Shown: in pieces, positions 1-10,841 of the stretch
Numbering within the stretch: position 1 is the first letter of the stretch
Layout: each line of letters opens with the position of its first letter
Assembly (NCBI GenBank): GCA_037974965.1
Contig: JBBPFI010000006.1
Location: 1,364,001 to 1,428,000, forward strand
Source: Dacryopinax spathularia
Lineage: Eukaryota; Basidiomycota; Dacrymycetes; Dacrymycetales; Dacrymycetaceae
DNA: 64,000 nt
Direction: 5' to 3'
Position numbers and translations under genes: made by a program
The notes under the pieces: model-generated
Seen by the model: the letters and a program-made list of their open reading frames with translations, nothing else
Told to the model about the DNA's origin: nothing
Database searches by the model: none

Positions 1-1556
1 CAAGCCCCGTCGGTCCAGGGGCAATGGGCGGCATTTCATGCCGAAAGACGATGTATTGCACGGCGAAAGCCATGCGGACTAGGTCTTCGAAGTCTTTTTC
101 GCGTCTGACATCCCATCCGATGTGTTTCAGGATGTTCGTCTCTGGACTATCGGGGTCAAAGTAAGAAGCGCGAAGCTCGCGCAAGAAATCGGGCCACGGT
201 CCTTGCAAGGCTTGCCATTTCTCTATAATGCTTTGGTCAGCCAAGTGTCGAGCATGAAACAAGGGATTGACGAACCAGGAGTGGAGAGTGAGAGTCCAAG
301 CTGGACGCGTTGGAAGATCTCGCGCTCCTCCGTGGGTTTCAGATGCACAAAGGTAACGGTCGTAATGAAAGAATGCTCGAATGCTTCCTTCCAAGCTGAG
401 GGCTGCACGTTACGTATCAGTAAAACTATTCACTTTCTGCTGCTGATATACTCACAAGCAGCTTCGCATTCTTAATTCTGCCGGTGGGCATGTGCCAGAA
501 GTATTTATAGCCCTTATGGATATCTGCATAGAATTAGCCAAAAGATAGCAACTGCCACGCCCATAGCTTACATGGTATCTGAAATGACAGTTAAGGCCTT
601 AGCACCTTTACAAAAGTTGCAAAATCGAGAAACGTACCTTGCCGGCCATAAAGCTGATTATAGTAAGTTCAGTGCAAGATAGAGGTTATAAAGTGAGAAA
701 CCCACTTGAAAACACTAGTCAATCTCTGCTTTCCATCAACACAGATTCTGATTTCCTTGATACCATCATCTTGCTTAGCAAATACCACAGGAGGAACACT
801 GAATATTCTCATATTAGCACTTAAAAAATAAGCTCCTAAGGGATCTGAACTTACTAAAACCTCCTGAAAATGCTGTCAATCAGATGAGACTGATTCTTGT
901 CAGGCCAAACAACATCTGTATATTTCAGGAACATTAGCATACCAGACCAATTAGGACAGATAAAGATAAATAACAGAATAAAGATACTTTTGAAAATTAG
1001 AACAATATAAAGAACACAAGCTGCTAGTATAACTGGTAAAATGTAGGAACCTCATGCTTGGGCTTTAGGGTAACACACAAATGTAAAGGATGGAAGAAGA
1101 ATGAGGTGAGGACGGTGAGACATACCTCGCTGATATTCGGCGTTAAGGTCGATCTACACCGCCACAGTCCTTAACCCTTCCGCACCAGGAGCATGCTGGC
1201 TGGCTTACCTCTTCGCTCTTCCATTGTTCTGTGCACCCATGAGCATGGCAACTACAAAGAACACTAGGAGGCGTACCATAGAGCGCCTTACACGTGACCT
1301 CAACGACATACGGGCGAGCGAGTCGGGACACCATCCGTTCTCCGCTCTGGGACGTCTGTCGCGCCGCCGAGGCGGTGCTCGTCCCATTCGTCTGGGCCCT
1401 CGTGCCTGCCCGACTGGGCGGACGCGAAGGTAGCTGACCTTCCTCGTCCCCTGAGGCGGAGAGATCATCCAGATAATCATCGTCTGAGTCGGTCGTCGTT
1501 CCGGGGAGATGGTCTTCCTCCGTCATCAGAGGTACGTAATCGGTGTCCGGGTCCAT
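1..1556 (-). CDS. DUF262 (GmrSD N-terminal/ParB-like) protein A, 3' end outside window
   Basis: The family has the DUF262 fold, which in bacteria is the NTPase half of GmrSD type IV restriction enzymes; the function of the fungal proteins is not established. Reading the minus strand from ATG 1556, or an in-frame ATG at 1577, gives an acidic Ser/Asp-rich head (MDPDTDYVPLM, TDSDDDYLDDL). After three introns come EIDLNAEYQRD, VVWPDKNQSHLIDSI and the signature ICVDGKQRLTSVF. A later exon at about 1-240 reads IEKWQALQGPWPDFLREL. Exon order and intron phases match the gene at 10842-13359, so the two are paralogues. The middle (about 480-1110) is markedly AT-rich compared with its surroundings, mostly intronic. 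The C-terminal part lies beyond base 1. Family assignment is firm; exact exon borders downstream of the DGKQR exon are not resolved. Confidence 0.72.
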
Positions 1557-3021
1557 TCTCGGTGCAAGAAAGGGCAAAGCTCAAGAATGAATGAATCAAG
1601 AAAAGCAGAACGGATAGATATGTATAAATACAATCAGGAATAGGGGACAGTTGTAGGTGGATGGTTGGATGTTTGGGTGTTTATGTATTGGGGAAGGTCA
1701 AGCAAAGTGAGGCCTAAAATGCCCGGGACCCTGATGGTGGTGCAGAACCAAGGGGCTGGATGGGCCAAATCCAGTTGGCTGCAGTTCGGTCCTTTGCTTT
1801 ATAAGGCTCCAAGAACGGGAGCAGTTTGCTTCCGCTCGGAAGTAAGGAGAATGCCACTGATTGGTCAATAATGTGGCATGGTTTCATTGTCTATTGTAAG
1901 GTCGCATCGGCCCATCATTCCAAAACGGGTAGTGTCTTAGTCTGAATTATGGTGATAGCACCGCAAACCAGACGAAAGGAAGAGCATCTCATGAGGTCCT
2001 GGTATCCCGCATAAGAAGAGCAGGAAATTGGAGAAAGTCAGTTGGAATGTAGTCCACGTTCCCTGCATCGCCTTTGGTCCTCGAAGGCGAAGGACGAACA
2101 GCAAGCAGCGTGGAACCCTCCTAGTGCTCCGTATTAGAGTGCTCATTCCCAGGCTATGCCCGCCGCCCGCAATGCCGGTGATAGAGCAAAGATATCGACC
2201 ACCTCTGGAAACCAGGCCATACAGTCTACCGCCAGCAACAATACAACCCAGCCTCAGTACTCTTCGTGGGCCGGTCAGGCGTCACGGTGCCGGCCATACC
2301 AGTCTGGTTGATGGTTCTCGTGCAAGTACTCGCGGCGTTATTTCAGCCCTGCCGGAAATTTAGATTGTTGCGGTTTCTTCTTGTCATGGTGCGCGTATTG
2401 CGCGCGGGTGACTATGGACCAGTACAACCGGTAAACAGAGAGGTGCCCAAGTCGAAGAGGAGGGCTTGAAGGTAGTCTGGAAGACCGGCGCTCCCGCGTT
2501 GCCGAAATGTCTTGGCACGGACATTCCGGCGCTTCGTGATCGGATGTGCTCCCGCCCGTCTTCTCTGCACCGCAATTCGACAGCTATCACTTGCGGGCGC
2601 CTGTTCGTAGCGATTCCCCGCCAACTCACCTGAAAGATCCTGAATTCCTGTGTCCGGTCATGCCAGGTGCTGCCGCTTCTCCGTACAAGAACCTCCAAAA
2701 GACTCGATATCATCGATAAGAAAGGCACCATCAAGCTCTGATGAGCAGCGATGTGATTTTCTTCAGGCTGGAGCGGAGCACGAGCTGCGATGTATAAATC
2801 CCTGTCAGCCGCAAGTACGATGTCAGCTTGATCTCTCTTTCCGCCTGGAGACGGCGTTCCAACCGGAGCGAGCAAGCCTCTGCTATTCACTGGCGAATCA
2901 TCCAACTCAAAATGGCGCTCGAGGAACCTGATATCGTTCATCCTGCTGCAGCGGGAAGCGATGCACCCAAGGTAGCTTGAAGCCCTTTCTGCCCTGCTCC
3001 TGAAGAGGCTGATGATGATGC
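1557..3021. other. intergenic region, possible 5' exons of the DUF6535 gene
   Basis: No gene is firmly supported here. A minus-strand frame of 228 codons at 2384-3070 is open but matches nothing I recognise. A plus-strand Ser/Thr/Gln-rich stretch starting at ATG 2156 (MPAARNAGDRAK) could be an upstream exon of the DUF6535 gene, because the frame used at 3022 has no ATG before 3262 and a plausible acceptor (TTGCAG) lies at about 3026. Confidence 0.3.
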
Positions 3022-6000
3022 TTGCAGCGAGGAGAAGTACAGCGCACATCGTTACCGAAGCGTCCCCCACCCCAGCCGATTGTGGTGAACGACGACGGGC
3101 GAAGCAGTGCAGGCCTGGACAGCAGCAGATCCGAAGGCGAGGCGACTCACCACGAGGGCGAGACGCATCCGGCTGCCGAGGCGCCTTTCACGGGGAGGAG
3201 CAAGTCCGAGCTACCGCCCGGTGTCTTCCGACGTAACTTCCTCAATGACTTCCCCAAGGGGATGGGAATGGGGCCAGAGGCGCCGATTTGGACGAATTAT
3301 ATGGCATTTTCGACCCAATACGACGAGGAGATGCTTCGCAACTACAATGGTGGAATGGAGAATCTGCTTGTGTTTGTGAGTTCTCTCGCTCTTACATTGT
3401 GCTTGGGTTGACCTTGTCAAGGCGGCCCTATTCTCCGCAATTGTCACCGCCTTCCTTATGATGTCCTTGCAACTCCTCTTCCCGGAATACGACAAACTAA
3501 CCTTGACTGCGCTGGCTACGGTATCGGCCCAGCTGTCCGCGCTTGGCGCATCCACGACCGCGATGCCGCCAAGCTTTGAGCCCGAGCCCTTCGCCATCAC
3601 CTTGCGGGCGCTCTACATCAACGGGCTGTGGATCTTCAGCCTTTCTATCAGTCTTTCAGCTTCCGTCCTCGCCATGTTGGTCAAAGAGTGGCTGCGTGTA
3701 TACGATTCCGACTGGCCGTCTACGCCCCGCGAACATGCTCATTATCGCCAATTTCGCTTCGACGGTCTTTGCAAATGGGGCGTACCTGGAATTGCGCAAG
3801 CGCTTCCTCTACTTCTGCAAGTCTCCGTCGCGCTCTTTCTCGCCGGTTTTGTCGTCTATCTATGGGACCTTTCCCCGGGTCTTCGATGGTTGCTCCTTTT
3901 CCTGTTCATCTCCGGAGGTGTCGGTTACGTAGGCCTTGCCGTCGCTGCGGTCATCTGGATCGACTGCCCCTACAGGTCGCCATTGACGGTGGTACTGGAC
4001 ATCATCTGGTGCTACTCCCGCCGTATTATCGCCCTCATGTTTAGCTCCAATCTCCCACAGGAGAAGCGGCGCTACTTTGGAGGACGGCTGCCATTCCTGG
4101 CGGATGTGCTCTTCGATCTGCAATTCAAGGATCGGCTCAAGGTGTACATGCCAATGTCCCTGTGGGTCCCTCTCATCCCGAAGCGATCGAAACGATGGGT
4201 CGACAGCCACGGCGATTCACTCGATGAGAACGCGATTGCCTGGTTCTCAGAGGGATCGATGGACCTCTCAACTGCCAAAGGGGTGGTGACAGCATGCTTC
4301 TCGTCGCCGAAGTTTGACAAATTCGATGCGAAACATCGCTCGGCCATCCAGACTGCTGCTTTGCGCTGTCTCCGACCAGAGTCTGGCGACACGGAGCTTG
4401 CCTCGTGGGACGATGTGAAGCAGAAGCTTACGGAAGCTGCTATCTCTCGAACATTTGCCGACTGGGGCCAGGTCGACGATCCGTATTACGCATGGTACAA
4501 CCGTCTCTGGACGTTTCCACTGGATCAAGTGCCCGCGTCAGATCGATTCCTGTACTACTGTCTGCTAATCACCTGCGCCGGTCCTTATCCTCGATGTGTC
4601 ACGGAACTTCGCCGATCAGTACGCCGATGGGTCAAGCTTGCATCGGAAAGACTCATCGCAACATTGCGTGACGACACAGCGTCTATCTCCTCCTTAGGTT
4701 GCTGGTTATTCTCGTCATATCTGACCAGCGCGCTCCGTGAAGATCGTGACGACTTTTGGGACGACGCGGTCGAGAACCTCCGAGGTCCCATGCTGAAAGC
4801 ACTGTCGACCTCAACCAGTCTGCCGAACGAGGTTCTATTCTCCATCGTCGAGCTGAGAAAGGTTGCTGCTCTGCGTGACGGCCCCGCCTTTGCGCTGGCG
4901 GCGCCTTCGGAATACTGGATCCCCACCTTACCGAGCGAGACAAAATACGACTTTTTCTACCGCCCAATGATCAGCGCGCCTGTCCATGGTGATCTCGAGA
5001 TAGCCGCTCTTCGATATGCCACCAACGAACTGAAGAGTCGATCGCCAAACACGATCGTACCTGAAGACGGTATCAAGCTCATCCTCGGCTGGTTCCAGAT
5101 GAATCACTACCTTCCGCCTCCTAGCGCTGACCACCTGCCAAACCCCGAGCACATACGACACGAAGCCCGGGTCGAGCTCGACTTCCTGCAGGCATGTCGT
5201 GAAGCCCAGGTAGAGCGGAATCAGTGCGATACGTGGAACGCCGACCTGGTCAAGATCTGTCAGCTCTTGGACGTGGAAAGCGATCCGTGGAACTACCGAG
5301 AGCTGAGCGGAGGTCGGATCGAGTACCACGAGAGCTTTGACCGGGAACTTGAGCGACTGCTCCAGAAAGCTGCGACGGCGGAAGATCATCGTGCTCTCGT
5401 TATTGGTCTGGTGGTCGTCTCCCAGGGCCTGTTCGCCGGCCGCTCGCTGCATAAATCCGTGGCCGTCCTCCTGGCAACGTTGCAGACGTGCGACCTGGTC
5501 CAGGTCGTCCTGGCTGTTCCGACGCGGTGCGAACACCTCTGTAAGATCCTCCTACATTGGCTGTACCGGAAAGCTCCCTTCAGCGAGTCCGTCTTCGCGC
5601 TCGTGCGCCAACTGGAAGGACTGCGGGATCATCATAACCTGTGCAATAACAGTCTCTTCCACGAGCTGATGAAGCAACATAACGGTCGCCAACCGATACA
5701 CGACGGACTACCCGACCCATCAAGGGGGAACAGCCTGTGGCGAGTGAGCCACTTCATGGCTCGCATGCTAGGGCATCGCGGGGTCGACCCGAGGAGCAGG
5801 TCGGTGGAGTCGTTCGATGTTGCCGCTACGAGCGAGATGTCCGCAGTCTTGCAAGCCTCGCACCGGCAATCGCTGGATTTGGAGATGCAGGCCATTTCGG
5901 AGATCATGACTGTTACTGACGGGAACGAATCAGTTGGAGGGAGACGAGGAGCTGCGCTGCAGACACTGCTCCGTCGGACGGGCAACTTCCTGCAAATACC

Positions 6001-6406
6001 AACTCAGGTAAGGCAGCCGTCATACGCCGCTCCGCATGACCATGTCGGTATCTACTCCGTCTCGCAGCAGAGCCTCGGCCAGCGAGCTGTGCCACCGGAG
6101 AATGCCGAGCCGAACGAGAAAACAGACGAACTCGAGCACGATGAGAACGACGGCCATTATCACTCGACAACCTCCCTGCCTCACTCGGAATCGCATTCCC
6201 ATGAGCAAAGCGAGAATATCTTGGCCCCACTACGGACAGGTCTAGCAAGTCTTATTGACCGGATCCCGCAACCTCGGCGTGCACGGGGTGAACGGCTCAG
6301 GAACGGCAGTGGGAGAACCTCGTTCGACGCCTCTGGTGTTGTAACTGAAGAGGAAGGACCCGAGATCGAAGTTACCGCACCCGACGGGAGCGTGCGGGGC
6401 GTTTGA
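3022..6406 (+). CDS. DUF6535 domain multi-pass membrane protein
   Basis: A large protein of roughly 1,100 residues typical of agaricomycetes; its biochemical role is unknown. The first exon holds the family opening (IWTNYMAFSTQYDEEM, then NYNGGMENLLVF). A 46-bp intron (3376-3421, GTGAGT..CAAG) is followed in frame by AALFSAIVTAFLMMSLQLL, the first membrane segment. Further hydrophobic segments follow (LWIFSLSISLSASVLAML, LLLQVSVALFLAGFVVYL, WLLLFLFISGGVGYVGLAVA). The long remainder is soluble and has a Glu/His-rich, low-complexity tail from about 6080. The upstream start is uncertain: no ATG exists in this frame between the last stop and 3262, so either M-G-M-G-P-E-A-P at 3262 is the start or an upstream exon is spliced in near 3026. 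It is a standalone gene transcribed away from the DUF262 gene. Confidence 0.78.
3376..3421 (+). other. 46-bp intron in the DUF6535 gene
   Basis: GTGAGT donor after codon TTT and CAAG acceptor before GCG. Removing it joins ENLLVF to AALFSAIV in frame, the conserved junction of the DUF6535 first membrane helix. Phase 0. Confidence 0.8.
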
Positions 6407-7941
6407 TACCGACAGTATTGATTTGTAAAGTATTGATGGATTGGAGGATCTGGAAGCGGCCTTCTTTGTTGTACCGTGTACGATGACCCTTGCTTCGCAC
6501 CTAACGAACACCTTTTGCCTTTTGATACATATGAATCAATGACCTTGCTGTGAAATTATGACCCCCTGCGGCCCCCTTTTAGGGCAGCGTCCTGGATCGT
6601 CTTTGCTGGGGGTTCGGTCTACCACTTAGCAGGCTGTGAGGTTATGAGCGATAGGCCATCTGCCGTATCAGCGCCGCCTGCGCCGACTGGCACAGCCTGC
6701 AAAGAGGGCATATGGAGAGTGGAGTTCTTCGTAGTGCCTGTCACCTGAGGTCTATCTCATATGTAGCTTTCCGGCTATGGGATGATGGACCCGCTTGGAT
6801 CGCATTGGCCGTCGGGAATAGCTATTCCGACATGATACCCTAACTACTTCAGGGCAGACCATCTTCCCCAAACCACAGCTTCTTACTCCGAGCTTCTATC
6901 GTAACTCTTACTCTTAGCGACGAGAGATAACTTAAGCAAGCCGCTTCCTTCAGCCGTCACCCCACAAGCAGAGATGAGCCGCAGTGGATAATGATTCGCG
7001 CCCGAGCCAAACATTCACGCAGATTATGCTTCAGTGCGCCAACGGTCGGTTGGAGCAGCCGAGCAGTACTAGTGCAACAAAGGATGACTCCAAACTGTCG
7101 CCTCTGAATCTTGTGGCGACTTGTCGTCATCAGAAGATTGCCCGATCCAATCTCGGACAGCCACCGATGCCACCGATGTATGCTTGATGGTCCGGCGCTC
7201 GGCGCGAGTCTTCCCTCACGCTGCCAGCCAATCGCGTCACCCCGTCGGTCGTGACATAAGGAAACAGGCCAGAGTCTCGGCCTTCCGTCGGCCTCGGTCC
7301 TTTCTGCCGAGAGCAAAACACGCCGGCACGGCCCAAAAGTTTCATCTGCGGCGTTCGAGTTGGCGTTGGCGTGCTTCGCCTTCTTTCGCTACCTCGCCTC
7401 CCCCTCCCTCCACCGCTCAATCAAATGTCATTTTTATTTATCGCCGAGAACCTGTCAGTCTTCGCTGTTCCTACAGTTTGAGAGTGGCGGCGCGTAGGAA
7501 CCTCTCTCTGCGGCCCCGTGGACGTGGATACCCCCGGCCAATAACGCAATTCTGGCAGTGCCAGTGGGAGTCAAGCTCTCATCGTATGTATGTACTAAAC
7601 GACGTGAGAACACGCTTCCCTCGCCCCCGCTCGCCTGGCGGGGTCCGCTTAGATGAGCATGGCACAACCCTTCGAGTTCGCGAAGTTTCGCCGATACCGG
7701 GCCTCCCCCTTCCCCCGTGTACGCTGAGTGAGGCGTGAGCGTATGAGGAAGGCGGGGGAGGGGAGGGAGGCGGGTTATATTCCGCTGGGGAGGGTCGATG
7801 TATGCACGTTCGCTTGCATGTCCTTTCCCCCCCCTCTCTATCCCCTTCTCTCTTCACTTCCACCTTTTAGCCTCTCAGTGTAATCTGCTACGACTTATAC
7901 TAGAACGACTCTGCACGCATACCCAGTGAGAAAGAATAACG
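6407..7941. other. 1.5-kb intergenic region upstream of the MFS gene
   Basis: No gene seen. A plus-strand frame at 7121-7738 is Arg/Pro/Ser-rich and overlaps open minus-strand frames, as expected of GC-rich noncoding DNA. CT-rich runs at 7800-7870, just before the MFS start codon, are typical of basidiomycete promoters and 5' leaders. Confidence 0.35.
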
Positions 7942-10063
7942 ATGTCGACGCCTGAGTCTCGCCCCAGTGTACAGCGGACGGATACGTCCTCTACCTACCC
8001 GATAATCATCGCCCCTTCGTCCGGTTCGCCACCTAACCCAGCGCCCATCCACATCAACCCGTCCTCCAACAACAACAATACCAACGGTGGTGGAGGTGGG
8101 CCGGGAGGAGGAGGAGGAGGAGGAGGAGGAGGAGGAGGGACGAGCACGCCCTTCTCACCCCTCTCGCCGAGCGCGACGGTCGTCGACCTCCCCACTTCCC
8201 TCTCTGCCGTCCCTACTCGCGCTCAATCCCCCGAGCCCGACGCAGTCTCCAAATCCAAGCAACACCAACAATCCCACCAACCCGAGCAACCCTCAGGGCT
8301 CAAAGAACGTCGTCCAAGCCGGACATCCGGCACCACCACCAGCGAGCCGCTCACCCGTACTCGTACAGGCAACACCCTCACCGTCCCCGCCGAGAACGAT
8401 GACACCGGCTCTATCGCAGAGCCCGATATCTCGAACGCCAGGAAGGGACTGCTCCTGACGGTATTCTGTATGGCCCAGTTCCTCGATGCGTTCAACAACT
8501 CTGCGCTTTTTCCTGCGTTGCCGGTCGTGGGCGAGAGCTTGGGGATGAGCGAGACGGAGCAGCAGTGGGTGTTTAGGTGCGTCCCTCCCTCCCTCCTGCT
8601 TTCTCTACTTCAGATAGCAGAAGGCTGACGCGATGGTAGTGCATATCAGTTAACGTTCTCCAGTTTCTTGCTGCTCTCGGGGAGGATAGCGGATATCTCT
8701 TCGCCCAGTGCGTACTCTCCATTCCAAACGGGCCAGGCTAGAGTGCTGACAAGAAAGGACAGAATGGACATTCATATCCGGCATCTCCCTCCTCTCCATC
8801 ATCTCCCTCATAGCCGGTTTCGTACCGAACAAGATCGCGCTCATAGTCCTCCGCGCCCTCCAAGGCATCGGCGCGGCCCTGACCATCCCTTCCGCACTCT
8901 CCCTGCTCGTCTGGACATTCCCGAGCGACCCGATCCAGTCACGCGCTATTGCCGTCTTTGGCGGGACGGGCGCGGTAGGGAACGTACTGGGCTTGCTGAT
9001 CGGCGCGGTGTTCACGGGCGAGGTGACGTATAAATGGTGTTTCTGGTTCATACCTTGTTTGGGCGTGCCGGCCGCTTTGGCCAGTGCGCTGTTCATCCCC
9101 GTTGACGCGCGTGACGAGGGGGACACGTTCGACGACGACGACGATGACGCGAATGGTTCGAACGGGTCTGTGAACGCAGACGGGACGAAGAAGAAGGGCG
9201 GCTTGGACTTTATAGGCGTCTCGCTCCTAACGACAGCTATGATCCTCTTCGTATTCGGGATCACCTCTGGCCCTTCAGCGGGGTGGGGCAGCGCACAGGT
9301 CTGGGCGCCCGTCTGTCTCTCGCTCGCCTTGCTGGGCACGTTCCTGTGGTACGAGACCCGCCTGCCCGAACGAGACGCGTGCCTACCGCCCAAACTCTGG
9401 TTCTACCCCAACTTTGGCGTCTTGTTCGGCTTGGCCGTCCTCCCCTTCGGCTGGTGGACCGCATCGTTCATCTCGTTCACCGAGCTCTGGCAGAATCACT
9501 ACGGTCTCTCCTCCCTCCAGACCGCGTTGCACTTCCTCCCGCTCGGGTTCAGCGCGGGCATCATTATTACGACACTTGCATTCTTCCCCGCTGCCAAGCA
9601 CCCGAAACGCATCATCCTGCTCGGCTTCGTCCTCCTCATCGCTTCCTCCTGTCTCCTCCCGTTCGCCCGCGGGATGGAAAACTACTGGCGCATCCTCTTC
9701 CCCGCCATGCTCCTCGGCTCTGCAGGCGCGTCGCTCGTGTTCGTCAATACGAACATAGCGATCTTCCGTACCACCCCCGAGAACCGGTCGGGCCTGACGG
9801 GCGCAGCGTTGAATAGCGCGCTGCAGCTCGGGTGCGTGATTGCGGTCGCGGCCGTGACGGGGATAACGACGAGCGTGAATGAGCGCGAGCCGGGGGATCC
9901 GTACAATGGAGTGAGTGCGAGCTTTTGGTGGTTGTTGGGATGCACCGTCCTCGAGGCTCTGATCGTGGCGGTGTTCTATAAGGAGGGGAGGGACTTGTTT
10001 GCCGATAAGGGTGAGAAGAAGAAGGCGAGGAGAAAACAGAAGACGGCACAGGAGAAGGCGTGA
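7942..10063 (+). CDS. MFS multidrug transporter (DHA2/DHA14-type)
   Basis: A proton-coupled efflux transporter of the major facilitator superfamily in the plasma membrane; the substrate is unknown. Three exons: 7942-8576, 8640-8707 and 8763-10063, with introns of 63 and 55 bp that restore one frame across SETEQQWVFSAYQLTFSS and SSPKWTFISG. A long disordered N-terminus (about 165 residues, with a poly-Gly run) precedes the first helix, GLLLTVFCMAQFLDAFNNSA. The GRIADI segment after helix 2 corresponds to the MFS motif A loop. VLRALQGIGAALTIPSALSL is the helix 4-5 signature and AVFGGTGAVGNVLGLLIGA the antiporter motif C region. An Asp/Asn-rich loop splits the two halves and the C-terminus is Lys-rich. 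The multi-helix arrangement and AALTIPSALS motif favour the 14-helix family. It ends convergently with the DUF262 gene B. Confidence 0.88.
8103..8139 (+). repeat. GGA trinucleotide microsatellite encoding poly-Gly
   Basis: About twelve GGA units, read as an uninterrupted glycine run in the disordered N-terminus of the MFS transporter. Likely length-variable between strains. Confidence 0.85.
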
Positions 10064-10841
10064 GTCGACAGTGTTCGAGACGACAGCGCCCGCGCAATCG
10101 GTGTTTGGAGTGTGTGACGTACTTGCAAGATGATAGATAAAGTGGGTTCCCGCCTTCATGATCAATGTAGTAACATAATGCGCAATAGAAGAATCAGTCT
10201 GTCAGGCATACTTGCTATTCGAAGGAGAGTTGCATAAGCTAAGAACGATGGACGAACGCCATCGAAGGGCGCTAAAGCAGAAGTCTATCAGAAATGAAGT
10301 TGGTGGCTTCATGGAGCCTGAAGCAGGCGGGACGGTGAGTGAAAGATAGGTAAGACTACGGAAAGTGGAGTATCAAGCGAGTTCCCCCATTACTGTAGAT
10401 TGTGGTCATCTTGTTCAGGCAGTTCGATCGGGTAGTAAGGAGGCAATGGGAGGGAGCCTGTAACTGTCCTCGGCGGCTTCGGAGCGGTCAGCGGTCCTCT
10501 CGTCCTGCCTCCGCTAATAGCTGGGGGAACCCGCCTGCTCCGGATCTACTGTTGCTAGGCTTTCGGCGCGCCGGGGTCCGGTGTCCCTTCGCTGGCCCAA
10601 AACGTCTTCATCGAGCGGCAGCGGGGAAGGACAGCTGTCGAACCGGCGCCTCCCGCAAGGAGCAGCACAGTATAGTGGATTGGCTGGCACGCCACAGGCA
10701 TGCTACTTCTTGGGGAGGATCGCTGCGTGGTGTAATCGTGATGAAGACGTAGAAACAATTATTGGGTATCGAAGAACAGTCAAGGTATCGATAATAAGAG
10801 TAAGCAATGAATCCGTCTGTTGGACAATCCCAGAGCAGGCG
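10064..10841. other. convergent intergenic region
   Basis: Lies between the stop codon of the MFS gene (plus) and the stop codon of DUF262 gene B (minus), so it holds the two 3' ends. I see no further gene. Confidence 0.5.

Noticed and set aside
2384-3070. A 228-codon minus-strand open frame.
   Set aside because: No family signal, odd Arg/Ser-rich composition, and it overlaps the likely 5' end of the DUF6535 gene. Probably chance in GC-rich DNA.
7121-7738. A 205-codon plus-strand frame upstream of the MFS gene.
   Set aside because: Arg/Ser/Pro-rich with no motif and with equally open frames opposite; lies in the promoter region.
9383-10165. A 260-codon minus-strand frame.
   Set aside because: It is the mirror of the MFS coding exon (Glu/Arg-rich antisense of a hydrophobic protein).
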